64,000 nucleotides of DNA, taken from positions 3,782,001-3,846,000 of the forward strand of contig NZ_OY729424.1 in the NCBI RefSeq assembly GCF_963422335.1, written 5' to 3'. Below, piece after piece: positions 48,597-56,038 of the stretch; positions within the stretch are counted from its first letter, which is position 1; each line of letters begins with the position of its first letter. A program made the position numbers and the translations under genes. Source of the DNA: an uncultured Roseateles sp. (lineage in GTDB: Bacteria > Pseudomonadota > Gammaproteobacteria > Burkholderiales > Burkholderiaceae_C). The notes under the pieces are model-generated. The model ran no database searches. It saw only the letters and a list, made by a program, of their open reading frames with translations, and was not told the origin of the DNA.

Positions 48597-49210
48597 TGAT
48601 GACGATGATGACGATTGAACCGGTGGTGCTGCAGGGCCGCCATGTGCGCCTTGAACCGCTGAGCCTGGATCATCTGGACGGCCTGATCGCCGTCGGCCTG
48701 GACCCGGACCTGTGGCAATGGATACCGACGCCATTCGACAGTGCCGAGAAGATGCGGTTCTACGTCGAATTGGCCCTGGACGAGCAAAAGCGCGGCGTGT
48801 CGCTGCCCTTTGCCAAGGTCGATGCACGCACCGGCCAGGTCATAGGCTGCACGCGTTTCGGCAATATCGAACGCCAGCACTGGCGGTTGGAGATTGGCTG
48901 GACCTGGATCGCTCGCTCGCACCAGCGCAGCGGCGTCAACACCGAGGCCAAGACCCTGCTGCTGAGCCATGCGTTCGAGACCCTGGGTGCGCACCGGGTG
49001 GAGTGGAAGACCGATGCGCTGAACCAACGCTCGCGCGCGGCCATCGCGCGGCTGGGCGCCACCCAGGAGGGCATCTTCCGCCGTCATGTGGTCTGCGCCG
49101 ATGGCCGGGTGCGCGACACGGTCTACTTCTCGATGATCGATAGCGAGTGGCCGGTCGCCAAGGCCAGGCTGCTGGGCTTGCTTGAGCAGGGCGGATCGGG
49201 CAAACCCTGA
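48596..49210 (+). CDS. GNAT-family N-acetyltransferase (RimJ/RimL-like)
   Basis: A 204-residue acetyltransferase of the GNAT fold that uses acetyl-CoA. It has LQGRHVRLEPLSLDHLDGL at the start, RLEIGWTWIARSHQRSG around the acetyl-CoA binding strand and QRSRAAIARLGATQEGIFR, typical of the RimJ/RimL branch. The start lies in a run of ATG codons (48596, 48599, 48605, 48608), so the first residues are uncertain. It overlaps paiB, which suggests a paired role, as in the paiAB operon where PaiA is a GNAT acetyltransferase. Confidence 0.88.
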   Translation: MMTMMTIEPVVLQGRHVRLEPLSLDHLDGLIAVGLDPDLWQWIPTPFDSAEKMRFYVELALDEQKRGVSLPFAKVDARTGQVIGCTRFGNIERQHWRLEIGWTWIARSHQRSGVNTEAKTLLLSHAFETLGAHRVEWKTDALNQRSRAAIARLGATQEGIFRRHVVCADGRVRDTVYFSMIDSEWPVAKARLLGLLEQGGSGKP

Positions 49211-49475
49211 CCCTGGGCCTGGCGGCTGACCGGCACCGCCCTGGTGCCCATCCGCGCCGACCTGGGGAAAGCACTCCCGGTACTTTCCCTGGTTTGGTGC
49301 AAATGCGTCTTTTGCGCGATTCAACGCACCCCTACACTGCGGTTCAGTTTGATGAATGTCATTCAGCCGGTTGAACATTCAGCCGCCTTAGTGGATCGTC
49401 GCTGCAATTCGCTCGGTCTGCCCGGCTTTGTACCCGGCGGGCTGCTGTGCCAGAACTGTCTGAGCCGGAGTGTTT

Positions 49476-50324
49476 GTGTCCACCGTTGCTGTCTCTGCCT
49501 CCAGCGTGTCTGCCATGCCCGTGGCCAAGCGCTCGGCCCTGGTGCCGGCGGTGACCCGCGCCTTTGCGGTGCTGGACCTGCTGGCCCAGGAGCGCACGGC
49601 AATGTCGCTGGCGCGCCTGGCCGACAGCCTGGAACTGCCCAAGAGCAGCGTTCACGGCCTGTGCAACACCCTGCTGGCCCTGGGCTATCTGCGCCGCCAG
49701 AGCGACGGCGCCTTCTTCATCGGCCCCAGCGTGATGACCCTGGCCGAGGCCTTTGTCGCCGGCACCAATATCGCCCAGGAGTTCGCCACCCTGTGGAGCG
49801 AGTCGCATGAGCCGCAGGAGACGGTGATACTGTCGGTGCTCAGCGGCGCCGAGGTCGTCTACGTGGCGGCGCGCAATGGTTTGCGCCCGCTGGGCCTGGC
49901 CTTCAATGTGGGCATGCGCCTGCCTGCCCATCTGGCGGCCTCGGGCAAGGCCATGCTGGCCTTCCAGACGGCTGAAAGCGTGCGTGAGCTGTTCGGGCGC
50001 AAGCCCTTGCCGGCGCTGAGCCGCCGCCCGGCCCCGACCCTGGACGAGTTGCTGACCGAGTTGGCCCAGGTGCGTGCCCAGGGCTACAGCATCGACGACG
50101 AGGGTGTGCGCGAGGGGGTGCATTGCATCGGTGCGCCGGTGTTCGACGCCTCGGGCCAGGCGGTGGCCGGTGTCGGCATGTGCATTCAGAAGGCCAGGCT
50201 GGACGAAAGCTGGCGCGAGACCCATCGCGAGCTGGTGATGCAGGTGGCGCGCCAGCTGACCGAACGGCTGGGCGGCATGCCCTTTGTTGAAGTGGCGAGT
50301 GATTCGACCGGAACCCATCCATGA
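49476..50324 (+). CDS. IclR-family transcriptional regulator
   Basis: A 282-residue regulator with an N-terminal winged helix (SLARLADSLELPKSSVHGLCNTLLALGYLRR) and a C-terminal IclR effector domain (MRLPAHLAASGKAMLAF, and GVREGVHCIGAPVFDASG). GTG at 49476 has GGAG 5 bp before it; another GTG (49470) and an ATG (49515) are alternatives. Its stop overlaps the start of livG, so regulator and importer are made together. IclR proteins often sense aromatic or short acid compounds, hinting at the importer substrate. Confidence 0.88.
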   Translation: MSTVAVSASSVSAMPVAKRSALVPAVTRAFAVLDLLAQERTAMSLARLADSLELPKSSVHGLCNTLLALGYLRRQSDGAFFIGPSVMTLAEAFVAGTNIAQEFATLWSESHEPQETVILSVLSGAEVVYVAARNGLRPLGLAFNVGMRLPAHLAASGKAMLAFQTAESVRELFGRKPLPALSRRPAPTLDELLTELAQVRAQGYSIDDEGVREGVHCIGAPVFDASGQAVAGVGMCIQKARLDESWRETHRELVMQVARQLTERLGGMPFVEVASDSTGTHP

Positions 50325-51094
50325 GTGCAGACCATATTCTCGAAACGCGCAAGCTGACCAAGGACTTCAAGGGCTTTGTCGCGGTCAATCAGGTGGACTT
50401 GCAGGTCAGGCGCGGCACCATCCACGCGCTGATAGGCCCCAACGGCGCCGGCAAGACCACCTGCTTCAACCTGCTGACCAAGTTCATCACACCGAGTTCG
50501 GGTCAGATCCTGTTCAACGGGCAGGACATCACCGGTGAGGCGCCGGCGCGCATTGCCCGGCGCGGCATCATCCGCTCGTTCCAGATCTCGGCCGTGTTCC
50601 CGCACCTGACCGTGCTGGAGAACGTGCGCGTGGCCCTGCAGCGCAAGCTGGGCACCTCGTTCCACTTCTGGCGCTCCGAGTCCAGCCTGGACAGCCTCAA
50701 CGAACGCGCGATGGAGCTGCTGCGCGAGGTTGATCTGGAGTCGTACGCGCCCTCGGTCACCGTCGAGCTCAGCTATGGCCGCAAGCGCGCGCTGGAGATT
50801 GCCACCACCCTGGCGATGGACCCCGAGCTGATGCTGCTCGACGAGCCCACCCAGGGCATGGGCCTGGAAGACGTGGACCGCATCCGCCAGCTGATCAAGA
50901 AGGTGGCGGCCAACCGCACCGTGCTGATGGTGGAGCACAACATGAGCGTGGTTTCCAGCATCGCCGACACCATCACCGTGCTGCAACGCGGCGCCACGCT
51001 GGCCGAGGGCCCTTACGCCGAGGTGTCCAAGAACCCGGCCGTGATCGAGGCCTATATGGGCAGCGCCAACACCGAACTCCAAGGGGCGCACTGA
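50321..51094 (+). CDS. livG: Branched-chain-type ABC transporter ATP-binding protein LivG
   Basis: The first ATPase of a HAAT-family importer in the inner membrane. The 257-residue protein has Walker A GPNGAGKT, the family-typical signature LSYGRKRALEIA, Walker B LMLLDEPTQGM and the switch His in VEHNMSVV. It is coupled to the upstream regulator by an ATGA overlap. livF starts one base after its stop codon. Confidence 0.93.
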   Translation: MSADHILETRKLTKDFKGFVAVNQVDLQVRRGTIHALIGPNGAGKTTCFNLLTKFITPSSGQILFNGQDITGEAPARIARRGIIRSFQISAVFPHLTVLENVRVALQRKLGTSFHFWRSESSLDSLNERAMELLREVDLESYAPSVTVELSYGRKRALEIATTLAMDPELMLLDEPTQGMGLEDVDRIRQLIKKVAANRTVLMVEHNMSVVSSIADTITVLQRGATLAEGPYAEVSKNPAVIEAYMGSANTELQGAH

Positions 51095-51095
51095 C

Positions 51096-51800
51096 ATGGC
51101 TCAAGCTTTTCTCGAGGTCCGCGATCTGCACGCCTGGTATGGCGAGTCGCATGTGCTGCATGGCGTGAACTTCTCGGTCGAGGAGGGTGAAGTCCTGACC
51201 CTCCTGGGGCGCAACGGCGCCGGCCGCACCAGCACCATGCGCGCCATCATGGGCCTGACCGGCAGCCGCAAGGGTTCGATCAAGGTGCGCGGTACCGAGA
51301 CCGTCAAGCTGCCGACCTACCGCATCGCCCGCCTGGGCCTGGGCTATTGCCCCGAAGAGCGCGGCATCTTCTCCAGCCTGTCGACCGAGGAGAACCTGAT
51401 GCTGCCGCCCGAGCTGGCCAAGGGCGGTATGAGCGTCGAGGAGATCTACGCGATGTTCCCCAACCTGGCCGAGCGTCGCCACAGCCAGGGCACGCGCCTG
51501 TCGGGCGGCGAGCAGCAGATGCTGGCGGTGGCGCGCATCCTGCGCACCGGCGCGCGCCTGTTGCTGCTGGATGAGATCTCCGAAGGCCTGGCTCCGGTGA
51601 TCGTGCAAAAGCTCGCCGAGATGGTGGTGATGCTCAGGAAGAAGGGCTACACCATCGTCATGGTGGAGCAGAACTTCCGCTTTGCCGCGCCGCTGGCTGA
51701 CCGCTTCCTGGTCATGGAGCACGGCTCCATCCTGCAGGAGTTCACCCAGGCCCAGCTGCCCGACCGCCTGGCCCAACTGCATGAGACGCTGGGTGTTTGA
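51096..51800 (+). CDS. livF: Branched-chain-type ABC transporter ATP-binding protein LivF
   Basis: The second ATPase of the importer, 234 residues. It has the signature LSGGEQQMLAVARIL, Walker B LLLLDEISEGLAP and switch His replaced by VEQNFRF, as is usual in LivF. The Walker A reads GRNGAGRT: the normally essential lysine is arginine (codon CGC). The rest of the domain is intact. Confidence 0.92.
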   Translation: MAQAFLEVRDLHAWYGESHVLHGVNFSVEEGEVLTLLGRNGAGRTSTMRAIMGLTGSRKGSIKVRGTETVKLPTYRIARLGLGYCPEERGIFSSLSTEENLMLPPELAKGGMSVEEIYAMFPNLAERRHSQGTRLSGGEQQMLAVARILRTGARLLLLDEISEGLAPVIVQKLAEMVVMLRKKGYTIVMVEQNFRFAAPLADRFLVMEHGSILQEFTQAQLPDRLAQLHETLGV

Positions 51801-51855
51801 CCCAACGCGCTTCCTTTTTCCCGCTAGACCTGACCCTATCCAACAGGAGACTGCA

Positions 51856-53070
51856 ATGAAACTGAACAAGTTCACTACTCTGGCAACGGCCGCCACCCTG
51901 GCCTGCGCTGCGGCTTTCAGCCCGGCCCAGGCGCAAGTGTCCGGCGATGTGATCAAGATCGGCATCATCACCGACATGTCCGGCCTGTACTCCGACATCG
52001 ACGGCCAGGGCGGCGTGGAAGCGATCAAGATGGCGATTGCCGACATGGGCGGCGCCATCAATGGCAAGAAGATCGAATTGCTGGTCGCCGACCACCAGAA
52101 CAAGGCCGACGTGGCCGCCAGCAAGGCCCGCGAATGGTTCGACACGCAGGGCCTGGACATGCTGATAGGCGGCACCAACTCCGGCACCAGCCTGGCCATG
52201 GCCAAGGTGGCGGCCGAGAAGAAGCGTCTGTTCATCCCCATCGGCGCCGCATCGGCCGCGCTGACCAACGAGCAGTGCAATCCCTACACCGTGCACTGGG
52301 CCTATGACACGGTGGCGCTGGCCAAGGGCACCGGCAATGCGGTGGTCAAGGCGGGAGGCAAGTCCTGGTACTTCCTGACCGCCGACTATGCCTTCGGTGC
52401 ACAGCTGCAGAACGATGCATCGACGGTGGTCAAGGCCGCCGGCGGCAGCGTCGTCGGCTCGGTCAAGCATCCGCTGTCGGCCAGCGACTTCTCCAGCTTC
52501 CTGCTGCAGGCGCAATCGAGCAAGGCACAGATCCTGGGCCTGGCCAATGCCGGTGGCGACACCATCAACGCCATCAAGGCCGCCAACGAGTTCGGCATCA
52601 CCAAGACGATGAAACTGGCCGGCCTGCTGATGTTCATCAACGATGTGCACTCGCTGGGCCTGAATGCCACGCAGGGCATGTACCTGACCGACAGCTGGTA
52701 CTGGAACCGCGACGCCGACACCCGTGCCTGGGGCCGCAAGTTCTTCGAGAAGATGAAGCGCATGCCCTCGTCGCTGCAGGCAGGCGACTACTCGGCCACC
52801 CAGCACTATCTGAATGCCGTCAAGGCCATCGGCAGCGACGACGCCGACAAGGTGCTGGCGCAGATGAAGAAGACCAAGATCAACGACATCTTCGCCAAGG
52901 GTGGCTACATCCGCGACGACGGCCGCATGGTGCACGACATGTACCTGATGCAGGTCAAGTCGCCGGCCGAATCGACCGAGCCCTGGGACTACTACAAGGT
53001 CGTCGAGACATTCAAGGGTGACGCTGCCTGGACGACCAAGGCCGAGTCCAAGTGCGCGCTCTGGAAGTAA
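51856..53070 (+). CDS. Periplasmic substrate-binding protein of the HAAT importer
   Basis: A 404-residue periplasmic binding protein that captures the substrate for LivGFHM. A signal peptide (residues 1 to about 27, ending AQAQ) precedes the LivK-like fold, with VIKIGIITDMSGLYSDIDGQGG, LLVADHQNKADVAASKARE and GTNSGTSLAMAKVA. The sequence differs from leucine-binding LivK and is closer to binders of aromatic or other acids, so the ligand is left open. AGGAG precedes the ATG. Confidence 0.9.
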   Translation: MKLNKFTTLATAATLACAAAFSPAQAQVSGDVIKIGIITDMSGLYSDIDGQGGVEAIKMAIADMGGAINGKKIELLVADHQNKADVAASKAREWFDTQGLDMLIGGTNSGTSLAMAKVAAEKKRLFIPIGAASAALTNEQCNPYTVHWAYDTVALAKGTGNAVVKAGGKSWYFLTADYAFGAQLQNDASTVVKAAGGSVVGSVKHPLSASDFSSFLLQAQSSKAQILGLANAGGDTINAIKAANEFGITKTMKLAGLLMFINDVHSLGLNATQGMYLTDSWYWNRDADTRAWGRKFFEKMKRMPSSLQAGDYSATQHYLNAVKAIGSDDADKVLAQMKKTKINDIFAKGGYIRDDGRMVHDMYLMQVKSPAESTEPWDYYKVVETFKGDAAWTTKAESKCALWK

Positions 53071-53156
53071 GCCGGGCCTGAACCCGTCCCGCACAGCCGC
53101 CAATGCTGTGCGGGGCCGGGCTGCCTCCATGGAAGAAGAATCATGAGTGAAACGCC

Positions 53157-54044
53157 ATGAGCGAAATTTTCGGCATACCGGTGCAGGCCTTTCTGGGCCA
53201 GTTGCTGCTGGGCCTGGTCAACGGCTCGTTCTACGCGATGCTGAGCCTGGGCCTGGCCGTCATCTTCGGCCTCCTGGGCATCGTCAACTTCGCGCATGGC
53301 GCGCTCTACATGATCGGCGCCTACGTGGCCTGGGTCAGCATGGACAAGTTCGGCCTCAACTACTGGGTGGCGCTGTTGCTGGCGCCGCTGGTGGTAGGGG
53401 CTCTGGGCGTGCTGATCGAGCGCACCATGCTCAAGGCACTCTACAAGCTCGACCCGCTCTACGGCCTGCTGCTGACCTTCGGCCTGGCGCTGATCTTCGA
53501 GGGCCTGTTCCGTGACCAGTTCGGTGTCTCGGGCCAGCAGTACGCGGTGCCCGAGCTGCTGCAGGGCGCGACCAACCTGGGCTTCATGATTCTGCCCAAC
53601 TACCGTGCCTGGGTGGTGGTGGCCTCGCTGACGGTCTGCCTGGGCACCTGGTTCCTGATCGAGAAGACCAGCCTGGGCGCCACCCTGCGCGCCGGCACCG
53701 AAAATCCTGCGCTGGTGCAGGCCTTCGGCATCAATGTGCCGGTGATGGTGACCCTGACCTATGCCGGCGGCGCCGCCCTGGCTGCGCTGGCCGGCGTGCT
53801 GGCCGCGCCCATCATCCAGATCACGCCGCTGATGGGCTCCAACCTGATCATCGTCGTGTTCGCGGTGGTCGTGATCGGCGGCATGGGCTCGATTCTCGGC
53901 TCCATCCTGACCGGCGTGATGCTGGGCCTGGTCGAGGGCCTGACCAAGGTGTTTTACCCCGAGGCGTCCAGCATCGTGGTGTTCGTGATCATGGCCATCG
54001 TGCTGATGATTCGCCCGGCCGGCCTGTTCGGCAAGGAGAAATGA
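53157..54044 (+). CDS. livH: Branched-chain-type ABC transporter permease LivH
   Basis: An inner-membrane permease of 295 residues with about eight spans. It contains GLVNGSFYAMLSLGLAVIFGLLGIVNFAHGA, the start typical of LivH, and the ATPase contact loop around RAGTENPALVQAFGINVP. It overlaps livM by four bases. Confidence 0.94.
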   Translation: MSEIFGIPVQAFLGQLLLGLVNGSFYAMLSLGLAVIFGLLGIVNFAHGALYMIGAYVAWVSMDKFGLNYWVALLLAPLVVGALGVLIERTMLKALYKLDPLYGLLLTFGLALIFEGLFRDQFGVSGQQYAVPELLQGATNLGFMILPNYRAWVVVASLTVCLGTWFLIEKTSLGATLRAGTENPALVQAFGINVPVMVTLTYAGGAALAALAGVLAAPIIQITPLMGSNLIIVVFAVVVIGGMGSILGSILTGVMLGLVEGLTKVFYPEASSIVVFVIMAIVLMIRPAGLFGKEK

Positions 54045-54988
54045 TGAGCTCGACCAAGAATTCGGGCCGCATGGCTTGGGGTGTGGTGCTGGTGCTGCTG
54101 ATGGTGGCGCCCTTCATCGGCCTGTATCCGGTGTTCATGATGAAGGCACTGTGCTTCGCCATCTTCGCCTGCGCCTTCAACCTGCTGCTGGGTTATACCG
54201 GCCTGCTGTCCTTCGGCCATGCGGCCTATCTGGGCTCGGCCGCCTACGTCACTGGCTGGCTGGTGCGCACGGCCGGCTGGTCGCCGGAGCTGGGGCTGCT
54301 GGCCGGCGTGGTGATCGCCGCGGGCCTGGGGCTGGTGGTCGGCCTGATCGCCATCCGCCGCCAGGGCATCTACTTCGCGATGATCACCCTGGCAATGGCG
54401 CAGATGATTTACTTCGTCTGCCTGCAGGCGCCGTTCACCGGCGGCGAGGATGGCCTGCAGGGCGTGCCGCGTGGCACCCTGTTCGGCGTACTGCCGCTGG
54501 CCAACGACACGGTGATGTACTTCTTCGTGCTGGCCGTGTTCGTGGCCGTGTTCCTGGCCATCATGCGCATCGTGCACTCGCCCTACGGCCAGGTGCTGAA
54601 GGCGATACGCGAGAACGAGCCCCGCGCCATCTCGCTGGGCTACCACGTTGACCGCTACAAGCTGCTGGCCTTTGTGCTGTCCACGGCCATCGCCGGCCTG
54701 GCTGGTTCGCTGAAGACCATCGTGCTGGGCTTTGCCACCCTGTCTGACGCCCACTGGTCGCTGTCCGGCGAGGTGGTGCTGATGACGCTGCTGGGCGGCA
54801 TGGGCACCTTTGCCGGCCCGGTGGTCGGCGCCTTCACCATCATCGGGCTGCAGAACTTCCTGGCCGACCGCGTCGGCGCCTGGGTGACGGTGATCATCGG
54901 CGCGATCTTCGTGTTCTGCGTGCTGGCCTTCCGGCGCGGCATCGTCGGCGAGCTGCTGGCCTGGACGGAGCGGCGCAAGAACCGGTGA
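54041..54988 (+). CDS. livM: Branched-chain-type ABC transporter permease LivM
   Basis: The second permease, 315 residues. It contains NLLLGYTGLLSFGHAAYLGSAAY, the ATPase contact loop AIRENEPRAISLGYHVDRYK and GGMGTFAGPVVGAF. It closes the operon and is followed by a bidirectional terminator. Confidence 0.94.
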   Translation: MMSSTKNSGRMAWGVVLVLLMVAPFIGLYPVFMMKALCFAIFACAFNLLLGYTGLLSFGHAAYLGSAAYVTGWLVRTAGWSPELGLLAGVVIAAGLGLVVGLIAIRRQGIYFAMITLAMAQMIYFVCLQAPFTGGEDGLQGVPRGTLFGVLPLANDTVMYFFVLAVFVAVFLAIMRIVHSPYGQVLKAIRENEPRAISLGYHVDRYKLLAFVLSTAIAGLAGSLKTIVLGFATLSDAHWSLSGEVVLMTLLGGMGTFAGPVVGAFTIIGLQNFLADRVGAWVTVIIGAIFVFCVLAFRRGIVGELLAWTERRKNR

Positions 54989-55007
54989 GATGGGTTCCAG
55001 CAGAAAC

Positions 55008-55035
55008 AACAAAGCCCGCCGAAGCGGGCTTTGTT
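55008..55035. terminator. Bidirectional terminator between livM and the PEP-CTERM gene
   Basis: AACAAAGCCCGC / GCGGGCTTTGTT, a perfect 12-bp stem. The T-rich arms serve both directions. Confidence 0.9.
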
Positions 55036-55054
55036 CATTTCGCCGGGAGTTCGA

Positions 55055-55831
55055 TCAGCCGCGCTTGCGGCGGCTCACGCCGAACAGGCCGGCCAGTGCG
55101 ACACCGGCCAGTGCCAGGCTGCCGGGTTCGGGCACGACGGCGCCGGTGCCCACGATCACCGTCATCTCGCTGTGGGCCAGCACGTCACCGTTGGCACCGA
55201 TGGCTTCAAGGAAGAACGAATAGTTGCCGTTGGCGTTCGGATCAAACGAGCCGTTGTCGAAGAAGTCCAGGTTCCAGGAGTTCTGGACCAGATTGTTCGC
55301 CGCCATCAGGGCGTTGTAGTTTGCGCCGTTGGTGACCGTGCCGCCGCCCTGCGCGGTCGAGTTCTTGCCGAACGCGTGATCCCAGATGACCGCGTTGCCG
55401 GCGGCGGGGTTGGGACCCTTGATCAGGTCGAAGGTGGTGAAGTTGGTGCCGACGCCTGCGTCGTAGTCAATGCCGAGGCGATAGGTGTACGAGCTGACGT
55501 TGGCCGTGCCGGTGTTGATCGACCATTCAAAGTTCCAGGCTGCGCGTGTGCCACCCAGCGTGCCATTGGAGAAGTAGCCACCCGTCGCCTGGTTGTAGGT
55601 GCCATTGCCATTGCTATTGAACACATTGGCGGGCACTGCGTAGCGCTGCTTGGCTCGCAGGCCGATCTCGACGCCCGAGCCGGTGCCCACGGTGAATCCG
55701 CCGTTGGCATTGCCGCCGCCAAAAATCACGGCATTGGTCACGTTCTGGTCGTACAGCAGCGCCGCATGGGCACCGTTTGACAGCACGGCTGCGGCCGCGA
55801 GTGCGACTGACTTGAGGAACAGGTTCTTCAT
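55055..55831 (-). CDS. PEP-CTERM-anchored secreted protein
   Basis: A 258-residue exported protein. A signal peptide (MKNLFLKSVALAAAAVLSNGAHA) is followed by an Asn/Gly-rich beta domain. It ends in a classic PEP-CTERM sorting signal: VPEPGSLALAGVALAGL, then FGVSRRKRG. Exosortase cuts such proteins for the cell surface and extracellular matrix. The ATG at 55831 starts the signal peptide; frames upstream are not conserved in character. A sigma-54-like site (55937-55951) lies upstream. No exosortase gene is in the window. Confidence 0.9.
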   Translation of the reverse strand: MKNLFLKSVALAAAAVLSNGAHAALLYDQNVTNAVIFGGGNANGGFTVGTGSGVEIGLRAKQRYAVPANVFNSNGNGTYNQATGGYFSNGTLGGTRAAWNFEWSINTGTANVSSYTYRLGIDYDAGVGTNFTTFDLIKGPNPAAGNAVIWDHAFGKNSTAQGGGTVTNGANYNALMAANNLVQNSWNLDFFDNGSFDPNANGNYSFFLEAIGANGDVLAHSEMTVIVGTGAVVPEPGSLALAGVALAGLFGVSRRKRG

Positions 55832-55936
55832 TCTTTGGCCCTGATTGGGTGATGGTTTGTGAACACCGCTCAACAGCAAGGCGCGGGTTACAAGTCGATA
55901 CCCGAGCGCTAACAGGCTCAAGTACTGACCCCTGAC

Positions 55937-55951
55937 GCATAAATCGAGCCA
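55937..55951 (-). promoter_or_regulatory. Candidate sigma-54 promoter of the PEP-CTERM gene
   Basis: Read on the minus strand, TGGCTCGATTTATGC has GG and GC exactly 10 bp apart, matching the -24/-12 layout TGGCAC-N5-TTGC with two deviations. It lies about 106 bp before the start codon. PEP-CTERM genes in other bacteria are often under RpoN with PrsK/PrsR. Confidence 0.4.
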
Positions 55952-56038
55952 CGAATGCAAGTGATTGATTTCAATGGTTTTTTGCTTTTCGCCACAATGC
56001 CGACGTAAACAATCCCGACATCTGGCGGTGGGTGTTCC

